Origin: Stomorhina lunata
Taxonomy: Eukaryota > Arthropoda > Insecta > Diptera > Rhiniidae
Assembly: GCA_933228675.1 (NCBI GenBank)
Contig: OW121741.1
Coordinates: 119,457,564-119,521,563 of the forward strand
Direction: 5' to 3'
DNA: 64,000 bases
Numbering within the stretch: position 1 is the stretch's first letter; every line of letters starts with the position of its first letter. Position numbers and translations under genes: made by a program. Below the pieces are notes generated by a model that worked only from the letters and a program-made list of their open reading frames with translations, had not been told where the DNA came from and searched no databases. Below, piece by piece: positions 21,507-33,589 of this stretch.

Positions 21507-22850
21507 AAAAAGCTCTATTTTATGCAGCCAATTGTACCAGGAGGTACTTACTGAATATAAACAAGGAACATGATGTTTTAGGAGCAAGAAAGGTTGCACT
21601 TGAACCAACCAACCAACCAGCCAACCAACGAACCATTCAAATATGTTGGCTGTTAAACTAGTAGCCAACTATTTTAAACGATAATGTTTTATCTAAAGTT
21701 AAACATCATGATACAATGTAGAAAAAAAATGAACACGGCTAAAGGTTTCGACTATGGGAAATAGAAAAGAGCAGCAGAAGTTTTGAAAACATGAGAAATT
21801 AACCCACTAGAGAAGGGTAAAATAAATCGCAATAAAAGAAATTCTATTACCGTGACCAATCTTCAGTTTCTCAACTCTATTTGAGTTAACTTTAGATTTT
21901 TCATTCCTTCAAAAGTAATTTGTTCCATTAGTTTTGTTTTGACTAAACAAATATTTTTCAATTTACATGAATTAAGATTTATTTCGCCAAACATTGACTT
22001 ATTTTGAAAAGCCTTTAGTCTCCTTCCATACTGGGTTAATTCCCACTCTGCAATATTACTAGCTCCAGCAGCAGTAATATCGCAAAAAATTTAAATTTAT
22101 TGCTTTAAACTTTTTATTTTTTGCCTTCCTTTAGCCAACAAGAGGTGATAGAGCCGATATATCCAGATTACCTAGTCAAATATACCCAACACATATGCCG
22201 ACAAACACATAAGCATATATATATATTTTTTTTTTTTTTGGTATGACTAACACATATCCACGCTTCCTCTTCTCAGCTCCTGTTATGTTTCTAAGTATTA
22301 CTTATGGATAGCGAAACTACTTTAGCACTTTGGCAGTTAAACAAGTTAAACATTTTTTCCAATATTGCCAAGAGTGTGTGTATTTTAACTGAATATTACC
22401 ATGGCTATATCCTGTTAGTGCGGACGAGTGAAATGAAATGTAAAAAAACGGCTGCTTGTCTTTGAAATATAGCAGTGAACTTTGCTACGGAAGGACTTTG
22501 GCTCATGTTTTCTAAATATACTAAAATTTACTTTGAGAACTGAATTTGGCTGCCAGTTTTCTGCAATATTTTACTTTAGAAACACGTATTCTAAAAGAGT
22601 TTTAGGAAGAGTAGGGATAAATGGAAAAGGTAAAAAAATAGACAAATTCAAGTCAAGCCTTTTACTTCAAAACCATCCATAGCAAACTATTTACCCAAGT
22701 ACTAAAATTGTATTGCATTAAAAAGTACATACGTTTGGTCTTTTGACAGGAGGACAGTGGAAATGAATAAAAGGAAAATAAAGAAATGAATAAAAGAAAA
22801 ATAGAAAAATCAAAAATTAATTATAAAGAAATATCTATAAATTCATCTCC
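21507..22850. other. Intron sequence, no gene recognised
   Basis: Mixed unique sequence with a short CCAACCAACCA tract near 21605 and a T-run at 22228. Open frames here (up to 69 codons) show no recognisable domain. I see no repeat family or RNA gene. Confidence 0.45.
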
Positions 22851-22854
22851 ATAC

Positions 22855-25775
22855 TAATTTTTTAACAAAAATTTTGGAAATTTTTCAAAAATTTCTCAAA
22901 TAGGAAATTTTTCAAAAATTTCATATTTTAAAACAGAAAATTTTTTTAAAGCTCAAGTTTTTTTTTTAATGTTATTTATTTAATAAGAAGTTTTTTAAAA
23001 ATTTGTTATTTTTTTTACAAGAAATTTTTTAAGAATTTCTTACTTTTTTACAGGAAATTTTTTAAAAGTTTCTTATGTTTCAATAAGAAATTTTTTAAAA
23101 ATTTCATATTTTTTCTTTAGAAATTTTTCAAAAATTTCTTATTTTTTAATAGAAAATTTTAAAAAAATTTCTTAGTTTTTGGTAGAAAATTTCTGAAAAA
23201 ATTTCTTATTTTTTAATAGGAAATTTTTCAAAAATTTCTTATATTTTAATAGAAATTTTTTCAAAAAATTTCTAAATTTTTCAAAAATTTCCTATTTTTT
23301 AATAGGAAATTTTTCAAAAATTTCCTATTTTTATATAGGAAATTTTTTAAAAATTTCCTATTTTTAAATAGGAAATTTTTCAATAATTTCCTCTTTTTAA
23401 ATAGGAAATTTTTCAAAAAGTATTTTTTTATAATAAAAAACTTGTCAAAAATTTCCTACTTTTTAATAGGAAATTTTTTAAAAATTTCTTTTTTTTTAAT
23501 AGGAAATTTTTCAAAAATATCTTATTTTTAATTTTTTTCAAACTGTCTTATTTTTTAATAGGAAATTTTTGAAAAATTTTCTATTTTTTAATGGGTAATT
23601 TTTGAAAAATTTCCTATTTTTTAATAGGAAATTTTTGAAAAATTTCCTATTTTTTTATAAGAAATTTTTTCTAAAACTTCCTATTTTTTAACAGAAAATT
23701 TTTCAAAAATTTCTTATTTTTATAGGAAATTTTTCAAAAATTTCTTATTTTTATAGGAAATTTTTCAAAAATTTCTTATTTTTATAGGAAATTTTTCAAA
23801 AATTTCTTATTTTTATAGGAAATTTTTCAAAAATTTCTTATTTTTATAGGAAATTTTTCAAAAATTTCTTATTTTTATAAGATTTTTTTTTTTTAATTTA
23901 ACAAAATTTGTTATTTTTATAGGAAATTTTTGCAAAATTTCTTTTTTTTTTATAGAAAATTTTTCAAAAACTTCATATTTTTATAAGAAAATTTTTTTAA
24001 AATTTCATATTTTATAGGGAATTTTTTTTATTTTTTTTCCTTTTATAGAAAATTTTTCAAAATTTTCTTATTTTTATAGGAATTTTTTTTTTAAATTTCT
24101 TATTTTTATAAGAAACTTTTTAAAAATTTATTAGTTTTACAGGAAATTTTTCAAAATTTTCTTATTATTATAGGAAACTTTTCAAAAATTTCCTATTTTT
24201 AACAGGAAATTTTTCAAAAATTTCGTATTTTTATAGGAAATTTTTCAAAAATTTCTTATTCTTATAAGAAATTTTTCAAAAATTTCTTATTCTTATAAGA
24301 AATTTTTCAAAAATTTCTTATTCTTATAAGAAATTTTTAAAAAATTTCTTATTCTTATAAGAAATTTTTCAAAAATTTCTTATTTTTATAAGAAACTTTT
24401 CAAAAATTTCTTATTTTTACAGGAAATTTTTAAAAAATTTCTTATTTTTATAGCAAACTTTTCAAAAATTTCTTACTTTATAGGAAATTTTTCAAAATTT
24501 TTTTATTTTTATAGAAAATTTTCCAAAAATTTCTTTTTTTTTATAGGAATGTTTTCAAAATTTCTTATTTTTATAGGAAACTTTTCAAAAATTTCTTATT
24601 TTATAGGAAATTTTTCAAAAATGTCTTACATTTTTTTAAATTTAAAATTTTTGTACGATATTTTTTTTAATTTTTCTTTTTGTAAAAAAATTTTCAAAGT
24701 TTCTTATTTTAATAGGAAATTTTTCAAAAATATTTGATTATTTTTTTAATTTTATATTTCTATACGAAATTTTTCTAAAATTTCTTCTTTTTATAGGAAA
24801 TTTTTCGAAAAATTCTTATTTTGATAGGAAATTTTTCAAAAATTTCTTATTATTATAGGATTTTTTTAAAATGTCTCATTTTGATAGGAAATTTCACAAA
24901 AATTACTTATTTGTATAGGATTTCTTATTTTTCTGGGAAAATTTTCAAAATTTTATTAATTGTATAGGAAATTTTTCAAAAATTTATTGTTTTTATATGA
25001 AATTTTTCAAATATTTCTCACTTTTATAAGAAATTTTTGAAAAATTTCCTATTTTTATAAAAATTTGTTGGTAATTTTTTTTTTAAATTTCATGTGTTTA
25101 TAGGAATTTGTTTTAATTTCTTCTTTTTATAGGAAGTTTTAAAAACAATTCTTATTTTATAGGAAATTTTTCAAAATATTCTTATTTTTATGGATAATTT
25201 TTAAAAATTTTTTTATTTTTATAGGAAATTTTTCGAAAATGTCTTATTTCTCTAAAAAAATTTATTGAAGGTTTTTATTTTCATAGAAAATATTTGAAAA
25301 ATTTTTTATTTTTATAGGAATTTTTTCAAAAATGTATTATTATTTTAAAAATTTTTATTATTATTTTCAAAAATTTATTTATTAAATTAAGAAATTTTTC
25401 AAAAAATTTATTATATTTATTTTTGAAAATTTTTTTATTTATATAAAATTTTCGAAAATTTTCCTTTTTTTATTGCAAGTCGTTCAAAAACATGTTATTT
25501 TTATAGGAATTGTTAAAAATTCTAATTGTTACAGGAAATTTTTCAAAAATAGTATTTTTTACAGGAAATTTAAAAAAAAAATTGATATTTTTTAGGAAAA
25601 TTTTTAAAAGAAATTTTTAAAAAATTTCTCAATTTTTTTAAAGAAAAATTTCCAAAAAATTCTTATAATTTTTTTGAATTTTTGAAAAATTTCTGATTTT
25701 TATGAAAGGAAATTTTTTTATTTTTATGGGAAATATTTAATTTTTTTTTATTTTTATATAAAAACTTAGAAATTT
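22855..25775. repeat. 31-bp satellite array, orientation R
   Basis: About 2.9 kb in the same orientation as 11755-14375 (AAATTTTTCAAAAATTT words). Two sub-blocks are homogeneous: 23690-23880 with the TTTTTATAGG variant, and 24230-24400 where the linker becomes CTTATTCTTATAAG. The array ends about 175 bp before the next beat exon. Within the same intron it faces the F array at 15480-18345. Confidence 0.93.
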
Positions 25776-25951
25776 TTCACCTCTATCTTATATCATTTGT
25801 GCGCCACTGTTTCCCATTTATATTTCTGCGCCTTTGAAATTCTATTGCATTTGAGCTATTTTTTTATTTTAACATACATCCGAGCCATGAGCTTGAACTC
25901 AAGTGTGCGAATAAGAGAATGTGTGAAAAATAGGAAATCGCTTCTACTTAC

Positions 25952-26160
25952 ATCAACTGAAACACCTGGTAGGAGAAAGGTCTGTGCTGGCGGCATATCC
26001 CTGGGTACATATCGATAAAATTCATTGCCATCCTTGTACCATTTCACCGAATACAATGCTTCGCCATCCAAATCGTAAAGGCATTCCAATTGTGCTGTTG
26101 AACCCTTAATAACGTAATTTGGTATACGAACTTCGACCAAACGCAGACTCTGAGAAAAAT
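25952..26160 (-). CDS. beat-family gene, exon encoding the start of the first Ig domain
   Basis: The acceptor is TTTACAG|ATTTTTCTCAG (26161/26160) and the donor is TCAGTTGAT|GTAAGT (25952/25951). After a split codon the exon reads FSQSLRLVEVRIPNYVIKG, then STAQLECLYDLDGEALYSV, KWYKDGNEFYRYVPRDMPP and AQTFLLPGVSVD. LEC is the B-strand Cys and KWYKDGNEFYRY is the Ig core Trp region. RVPxYVxxG...LECxYDLEG...YSVKWYKDxxEFYRYxP is the characteristic opening of Drosophila Beat proteins (family knowledge). Length is 209 nt, in at phase 1 and out at phase 0. The N-terminal signal peptide must come from an exon further up (higher coordinates) that I could not identify. Confidence 0.92.
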
Positions 26161-27880
26161 CTGTAAATGAAATTGAAAAAGAAAAGAAAAATAGATTTTT
26201 TTTTAGTTAACATTTACAACATTAAAACGATAAAGATAAATAGGGGTTTTGTGGATAAGAGGAGATAAATTTGTTTTTAACTAAAATTCTTTTTTTGGAG
26301 TTTGAAAAAAAGCGAACGAAAAAAATTGGAAGTAGTTAAAAAAAGGTAATGTATCTTTTTTATGTAGTTACTTTGTAAGAGTTTTTTGTCCCTAATAGCC
26401 ACATTAGATAAGTAGTGGTCAGTATTTGGTTTCAGTTTTACTCTTTTTTGGCGGTCCAAAGTTTAAAGTGGCTGCTTTTCATCGTTGCATGTTGCTCATT
26501 TACTTACATGATTTTTGCTGCTCTACTATCTATCGGCTAGATTTTAATTTACTTTACTTTAGTTATTTTCTTTCAACAGTTTTTGTTGGTTTATTTCGCA
26601 CATTTTCAGTTGTTAAGAGAATCATTTAATTTAATTAGCATCAATGATTATAAAGTGGCTTAACTATTAATACGTTGTGTAAGTTTTCGAGGAGAAAGGA
26701 TAGGGTTACAAATGGGAGATGGTTGTGAAACTTGGGTACTTGGCTTTCAATGGCCTTCCATTTAGTGCGTAAATGTTGTAGTTTGATTTCAAGTGAAAAT
26801 GTTGGTTTTGGCTTATACTAAGTGGTATAAACAAGCTGATATACACATTTACTTAAATAGCTTTTGGTTTAAGGAAATACTTAGTTTTGGCATATAATCC
26901 CTTTTGGTAGTGGCAAGTACTCTGGTAACTGGTTACCTTGTAATGACTACAACATACCCTCCGAATAACTAATAAGTTATTACAGAAGTACTTATTTGTA
27001 ATTAAGATGGTAATTTAAACTGAATGGCCCAGGTTCAAATCCCACCAAGACCAACAATTTTTTTTTTTTTTTTTCATTTTTTTTTTTATTAAGAGTAGTT
27101 TTAAATAATTTTTGAATTTTAAGAACTTAAATATTACCTTCTGTAAATAAAATTTGGAAAACTAACTCACGGTAATGAAAAAATACCATCATGAGTCAAT
27201 TTTGATTATGTAGTAGATGTTGGATACCAAACACGGTTCTGATTGATCTTAACTTGGTAAGCCCAACTTATTTGCTGTGGATACTAACCTCCTCGTGGTA
27301 TCACCCGGGGAACTAGTTTAATACTTCTTAATGCAGTAAGCTAACATGTACCAAGAGTTGTCCCATAAAATCGATAAAAAATGGGTTCGGACGACGGGCT
27401 AGTAACCCTCTCTTGAAAAAAAAAACAATTACTATGAAGAGGATAAAATTAGAAAAAAAATGTCCCACCACCTAATGTTAGAAGAGGACGTCCGAAACAT
27501 CGATGGAAAGACCAAGTAGAGGAAACTTTTTCAAAGCTTGGCCTATAAATGGGAATATTCGCACAAGATCGAAGTCCATAGAATTCTAAAATATGTTCGG
27601 ACTTTCACCTTAACAGGTTGTAACTATAGGCCATTTAAGTAAGTAAGAGTCAATGTTATATAAAAACTTATACAAAAAGGAAGATTTAAATTGTTTAAGT
27701 CTTAAAACAATTTAAATCTTCTTTAAATCTACAATTACTTACAAAAAATCGTATAGAAATATTTTTCCAAAAAATACAACAAAGCAAAAAAAGCAGGGAA
27801 AAACAAAGTTATTGTCACATGATTTTGGATCTAAAAATAAAAATTGTATATATTAATTATAAGCTGTTCAGTTTTCAACA
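26161..27880. other. Upstream intron sequence with LINE and tRNA-like debris
   Basis: It contains a T-arm/B-box-like word GGTTCAAATCCC at about 27032-27043 followed by a long T run (possible Pol III-derived relic). The LINE tail at 27470-27655 is listed separately. An inverted repeat GAAGATTTAAATTGTTT / AAACAATTTAAATCTTC-like lies at about 27681-27722. No exon could be identified. Confidence 0.4.
27470..27655 (+). mobile_element. 3' tail of a LINE, same family as 6633-6790
   Basis: It carries a coding remnant RRGRPKHRWKDQVEE (27480-27525), then LGL and AQDRS-like segments with frame breaks. GAATTCTAAAATATGTTCGG follows, and a short AAGT repeat (TTTAAGTAAGTAAG) at the end. The opposite-strand copy at 6633-6790 matches over the same words. 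The RGRP..RW protein tail and simple-repeat terminus fit a non-LTR retrotransposon. The clade is not determined. Confidence 0.55.
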
Positions 27881-27954
27881 TATGAAGTAGCTCAGTGGTA
27901 GAGTCTCCGCCTAGCAGTCGTAAGGGTCTGGGTTCATGCCCCCATGGGGTCATA
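27881..27954 (+). tRNA. tRNA-Ala(AGC)-like sequence, probable pseudogene or SINE head
   Basis: It has an A-box/D-arm GCTCAGTGGTAGAGT and a B-box-like GGTTCATGCCC at the expected spacing. The first five bases TATGA can pair with the last five, TCATA. The D stem forms (GCTC/GAGT). The anticodon loop reads CTAGCAG, giving anticodon AGC. The anticodon stem has only about 3 of 5 pairs and the T stem about 3 of 5. A short T run (TTTT at 27962) could end Pol III transcription. The imperfect stems make a functional tRNA unlikely. Confidence 0.45.
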
Positions 27955-28190
27955 AAAAAAATTTTGTATTTCGTTTTTTTAAATAAAACAACAACAAAAA
28001 CGTTTTTTTGTTGTTGTTTTCCAATTGCTTACCCAAGTCATTACTTTTCTGCAATTGGTAAGTACTTGCCTCCAATGACATCTCCATGTTAATGTAATGA
28101 CTTAAACAGTGAATGAGTAAGTAGTTCGTGTTCAATAGTTTAGCTGTTTAACTCATTATTTGGTAATGAAAAGTTTTGCTGGGAAGATTT
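27955..28190. other. Spacer with A-rich/GTT-rich inverted segment
   Basis: An AACAACAACAAAAACG segment followed by TTTTTTTGTTGTTGTTTT forms a simple-sequence palindrome at about 27987-28020. No gene is recognised. Confidence 0.5.
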
Positions 28191-28194
28191 AAAA

Positions 28195-30570
28195 AAATAT
28201 GAAAATAATAAATTTGTAAAAAAAATCCTATAAAAATATCCTATAAATTTTTTTAAATTTTTTATATTAATAAGAAATTTTTTTAACTTTCCTATAAAAA
28301 TAATTTTTTCTTTTAATTTCCTATTAAAATAGGGAACTTTTAAAAAATTTCATATAAAAATAAGAAATTTTTGATGAATTTCTAATTAAAATAAGAAATT
28401 TTTGAAAAATTCAATATAAAAATAAAAAAAAATTTTTAGAAATTTCCTATAAAAATAACATTTTTTTTGAAAAATATCCAACAAAAATAAGAAATTTGTA
28501 AAAAAATTTCCTACAAAAATAAGAAATGTTTAAAACGTGATTTTAATAAAAATACGAAATTATTGAAAATTTTCTATAAGGAAAATTTTTAAACAATTTC
28601 CTATAAGAATGATAAATTATCCAAAAGCTTCATATAAAAACAAGAAATCATCAAAAATTTCCTATAAGAAAAGTTTTCCACATAAAAATGAGAAATTTTT
28701 AAACAATTTTTTATATAATAAGAAATTTTTAAAAATTTTCCTATTAAAATAAAGACCTGTAAAACTAAGAAATTTTTAAAAAATTTCCGACAAAAATTAG
28801 GAATTTTTTTAAATTTTCTTATAAAAAATAAATTTTTAAAAAATTTCCTATAAAAATGAGAATTTTTTTTTTAATTTCTTATAGAAATAAGAAATTTTTA
28901 AAAAATTTCTCATAAAAATAAAAAAATATTTAATAATTTTTTATAAACATAAGAAATTTGTAAAAATTTTTCTATAAAACTAAGTAGTTTTTGAAAAATT
29001 TCCTATGAAAATAAGAAATTTTTGGAAAATTTCCAAAAAAAAAATTTAGAATTTTTGAATAAGAATTTTTTTTAAATTTCCTATTAAAAAAAAAAGAAAA
29101 TTGAAAAATTTGCTATAAAAATGATTAATATAAATATTTCTTTTATAATTTTTTCTAAAACATTTAATATAACAAATATTCAAAAATTTCCTATAAAATA
29201 AAAAATTTGCGAAAAATTTCCTATAAAAATAAGAAATTTTTAAAAATTTTCCTATAAAAAAATTAAAAAAACTACTATTAAAATCAATTTTCCTATAAAA
29301 ATTAAGACATTTGAAAAATTTCCTATAACAAAAACAAATTTTTAAAAATTTCCTAAAAATATAAATAATAAATTTCCATTAAAACTAAGAAATTTTTGAA
29401 AAATTTCCCATAAAAATAAGAAAATTTTATAAAAATTCTAATAAAAATAAAAAAAAATTATTTTACAATTTCCTATTAGAATAATTATATTTGAATAATT
29501 TCCTATAAAAAAAAACATTTTAAAACAAATTCCTAAGAATTTATGACATTTTTGAAAAATTTCCTATAAAATTAAGAATCTTTTAAAAAATTTCAATAAA
29601 ACTATGAAATTTTATGAAAAATTTACTATGAAATTAAGAAATTTTTAAAAAAATGTTCTTTAAAGATAAAAAATTTCTTAACAATTTCCTAAAACAATAA
29701 TAAACTTTCCTATAAAAATAGAAAAATTTTTGAAAAATTTCTTATAAAAATAAAAAATGTTTAAAAAATATCCTATAAACATAAGAAATTTTTGAAAAAA
29801 TTCCTATAAAAATATGACATTTTTGAAAAATTTCCTAAAAAAAGGAGGTTTTTGAAAATTTTCTTATAAAAATAAGTAATTTTTGAAAAATTTCCTATAA
29901 AAATAAGAAATTTTTTAAAAATTTTCTATACAAATAAGAAATTTTTGGAAAATTTCATATAAAAATAAGAAATTTTTGAAAAAATTTAATATAAATATAA
30001 GAAATTTTTGATAAATTTCCTTTAGAAATAAGATATTTTTTCAAAAACTTCCCATAAAAATAAGATTTTTTTAAAAAACTTTTATAAAAATTAGAAATTT
30101 TTGAAAAATTTAATATGAAGATAAAAAATTTTTGATAAATTTCCTATAAAAATAAGATTTCTTTTCAAAAATTTCCCATAAAAATAAGTTTTAAAAAATT
30201 TTCTTATAAAAATAAGAAATTTTTGAAAAATGATATAAAAAATTTTCGATTCATATAAAATATTTTTCAAAATTAAGAAATTTTTTTTATAAAATTAAGA
30301 AATTTTTAAAATTTTACTATAAAATTAAGTTTTTTTTAATATCCTATAAAAATGAAACAAATTTTTAAACTTTCCTGTAAAAATTAGAAATTTTTGAAAA
30401 ATTTTCTTAAAAAAAATTTTTGAAAAAATTTGTATAAAAATAAGAAATTTTTGAAAATTTTGTATAAAAATAATAAATTATTGAAAATTTTTCTATAAAA
30501 ATATGAAATTTTGAAAAATTTCATATAAAAATAAGAAAGTTTTAAAAAATTTCCTATTAAGTTAAGAAAT
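28195..30570. repeat. 31-bp satellite array, orientation F
   Basis: About 2.4 kb of degenerate units with CCTATAAAAATAAGAAATTT and TTGAAAAATT words, same orientation as 8700 and 15480. It lies on the far side of the beat exon at 25952-26160 from the R array. Indels are frequent and no homogenised core is seen. Confidence 0.92.
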
Positions 30571-30584
30571 CAAAAATTTAATAA

Positions 30585-31019
30585 AATTTCCCTTATTTTG
30601 CAATTTTTTTTAGTTTTTCCAAACTTTTTCAAAATTTGGAAATTGATCTTAAATTATTGATATTTGAAATTTTACTCAAATTTTTAAATTTTATAGAGAT
30701 ACAGTTAATTCTTAAAGCTTATTACATTTTATTCAAAATTCTTGAATTTAATCAAAAATCTAAAGTTTTAATGATTTTCTAAATTGTATAATATGTTTGT
30801 AAAATTTCGAAATTTTACGAAATTTTCTTAAGAATTATCATTTCACTGAATTTCCTTAATTTTATAAAATTTTCTTAATATTCCTAAATTTTGTTTATAT
30901 TTGTAAATTTTGCTAAGATTTGTAACTTGTACTTGGCTTTCCAAAATTTCACTAAAATTTGTAATTTAGCTATTGCGAAATACATAGAATTTTTTAAACT
31001 TCTTAAATTTAACAATTTT
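30585..31019. repeat. Degenerate AT minisatellite (left part), interrupted by DINE-1
   Basis: Sequence built on AAATTTTAC / AATTCTTAAATTTTA-like words with roughly 16-18-bp spacing. The same words continue right of the DINE-1 insertion at 31795-32110, so the element appears to have landed within this array. Confidence 0.6.
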
Positions 31020-31794
31020 TATACCCTTCACCACCATAGGTGGAAAGGGTATTATAAGTTTGTGCTAATATATGTAACGCATATAAATATTTGTCTTAGA
31101 CCCATCTTTTAGTATATCAATAGGCTTAGAATCACTTTCTGAGTCGATTTAGCGATGTCCGTCGGTCTGGCTGGCTGACTGGAGCCCCATGTAAACCTTC
31201 TAATCAAACTACAGGTCGCAATTCTAAAGATAATTTGTTTGATAGTGGGACCATGGCTATTGAAATTCGTCAAAATCGGTCCATTATTTATGGTACCTCC
31301 CATAGGTCCCACTTCCCGTAATTGATATATTGGCCACAAAAATCTATATTTTTTCATGAAATTTAAAACAAATACTGCTTATGTAAACTAAAATCACTGT
31401 ATCGAATTTCATTGAAATCGGTCAACATTTAACCATGGCTCCCATACAAACTCTTTTCTCAAATCGCACTAAATGAGACAAAATTCACTAAAATGCTCGT
31501 AAGTCCAAAAAATAATAAGAATTGTAAGTTTATTTTTTGCATATATAATTTCTGTAACAACTGTAATCAAAATGCCAAATTTCGAGACAATCGGTTCACA
31601 TTTGACCCTAGCTCTCATATAAATCCAAATGGCTTAAACAGTTTAAAAGTATAAGTTTTGAGAAAATGTTTGTATGATGGCAAAATTTAGCAAATATTTT
31701 TCTTTTTACAGGAAAAAGAACACCTTTGACCTTAGTGGTGAAGGGTATCGTATGGTTGGGATTGACCGACTATAGCACTTTCCTACTTGTTTTT
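31020..31794 (+). mobile_element. DINE-1/INE-1-like element, near full length
   Basis: It starts TATACCCTTCACCACCA and closes with GTGGTGAAGGGTATCG (a subterminal inverted match), then GACTATAGCACTTTCCTACT and TGTTTT. The TCCGTCGGTCTGGCTGGCTG stretch around 31159 is the degenerate GTCY-type tetranucleotide tract. The CCGAGTCGATTTAGC-like block (here TGAGTCGATTTAGCGATG) precedes it, as I recall from INE-1. Elements of this type are non-coding Helitron derivatives. The minus-strand open frame here is an artefact. A truncated copy lies at 3553, a diverged one at 21107 and a sister at 42607. Confidence 0.85.
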
Positions 31795-32110
31795 TTTTAG
31801 AAATATTGAAAATTTTATATTTAATAAAAATTCTTGAACCTGACTATAATTCTTAAATTCTACCAAAATTCTGCTAAAATGCTTAAATTTTACTAGAATT
31901 CTTAAATTTTAACAAAATTCTTAAATTTTACAAAAATTTCTTAAATTTTACTAGAATTCTTAAATTTTACGAAAATTCTTAAATTTTACCGAAATTCTTA
32001 AATTTTACCGAAATTCTTAAATTTTACTTTAATTTTTTAATTTTAATGAAATTTTTAAATTTTGTTTACAGTTCTAAAATTTTACTTAAATTACAAAATT
32101 TTATATTTTG
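31795..32110. repeat. 17-bp AT minisatellite (right part)
   Basis: Near-regular units AATTCTTAAATTTTACC (variants with TAG, GAA, AAA at one end) run from about 31855 to 32060, at about 17-bp spacing. They continue the words seen left of the DINE-1 copy. Confidence 0.8.
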
Positions 32111-33459
32111 TACTTTAATTCATTAATTTAAGTACAAAAAGCTTTATAAATTTTTCTTTAAATAAATTTCAAGAATTTATATTTTTATTTATTTAAGTAA
32201 ATTTAAAAGTATTTGTTATGTAAATATTTTTATCGAAAAGAAACAGATAAAAAAAATAATTCTATTTTAAATGTACAAATTGGATACTATTTTGTATATA
32301 AATACATATGTATACATAAATGTTTGTCCTTTATAACAGACATTCTAATCATAATCAGAACTTTAGTATTTTTATTTATTTCGGAAACATGTGCATTTTC
32401 ACACCAGCCTTTAAAAGGACAAAACCTATTTTGTAACACATAAACAAATGACCTGACTAGTGTCATCATTCATGTTATTATTACAAGACGACATATGTGT
32501 AATTTGGTTATTTAATAGGACAAAAAGAAGACTCGAGGAAAAATTTGAGTAAAACCAACAAAACTTTAATTACTTCACATAATATGGGACAGAGTATAGT
32601 AAAGGTATATACAATTTCTATAAGACCTAAACAAATTTTCTCCATTTTAATGCTTGATACAGGTTTCCTATTAATATTTTTCTGTGAGTGTTGTTTATAA
32701 TCTTCAGTATGTTAGCTATGACTGGTATCTTTATTGGTATTATTTCAGTACCTTATTCCTAATAGTTCTCTACTTTACATATTTCCCCAAAAAAAATGCC
32801 TCTTTTCCTTTTTGGTTAAAGCAAATTTAAATTCATATACCGTAAAATGTTCTTTTCTTATGATTTACATACATAAGTAAGAATGACAATATGGTTTTTG
32901 CTTTAGCAAAAATTTTGATATCTTCAAGAAACACTAGCCAGACATATCGTACGAGTAGTTTAATATGTATTTTCCATATTCATTATTTTTTTGTTCTGGT
33001 TTGGCTTCTTAATTTTTGGGATATTATTTTTTTTTTTGGCATTTGTTTGCCTTTTTGTGTACAGTTTATGCTCTATGAAACAAAATAAATATTTAACAAC
33101 AACATAAATGTTAAAATATACAAAAGGACATATAAGGACATTTTACATAAATAGGTTTTCATGTGCATGTGTGTATGTAAAACATCATCTAATAAAAACA
33201 TATAAAAGGATAACATAAATATATACATGTATAAAATTAAGCTAAACATATGCAAATATCTGTCTGTGTATTTATGTTCGTATGTACCCAGTAGTTACAA
33301 ATTGAATGACCTTCTCCGATCACCCAAGTGCTCCTTTTCCAAAAGTGGTAGTAAGATATTCTAAACCAAAATTCTTACGTAAATTTTTTTTACATAGTGG
33401 AGTAATAGAGGCCTAGCTATAGAAACTACTTGAATATATCACAACTAGGCATAGGCAAC
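32111..33459. other. AT-rich sequence, no gene recognised
   Basis: Open frames of 60-76 codons occur on both strands but show no domain, no codon regularity and mutual overlap. I see no repeat family. A donor or signal-peptide exon for the beat gene was looked for and not found. Confidence 0.45.
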
Positions 33460-33539
33460 CCATACCACCAGAAGCCGAACACTTTTTGTAATTTTCGTAA
33501 ATATGACGATCATTAATGAAACTCGTGAAAATGAGTATT
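33460..33539 (+). repeat. 80-bp inverted repeat, left arm
   Basis: Starts CCATACCACCAGAAGCCGA and ends GTGAAAATGAGTATT. It is the reverse complement of 37375-37454 with about five mismatches over 80 bp. Together the two arms bracket 3.8 kb that holds two oppositely oriented CTATAG satellite blocks. It may be the terminus of a foldback-like element. Confidence 0.9.
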
Positions 33540-33589
33540 ATAATCATTTAGTTGCGATTTGGATGATAGAAAACTATTTAAGGTAAAAA

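Noticed and set aside
31109..31357. Minus-strand 82-codon frame
   Set aside because: It lies inside a non-coding DINE-1-like element and is not conserved in the sister copy at 42607.
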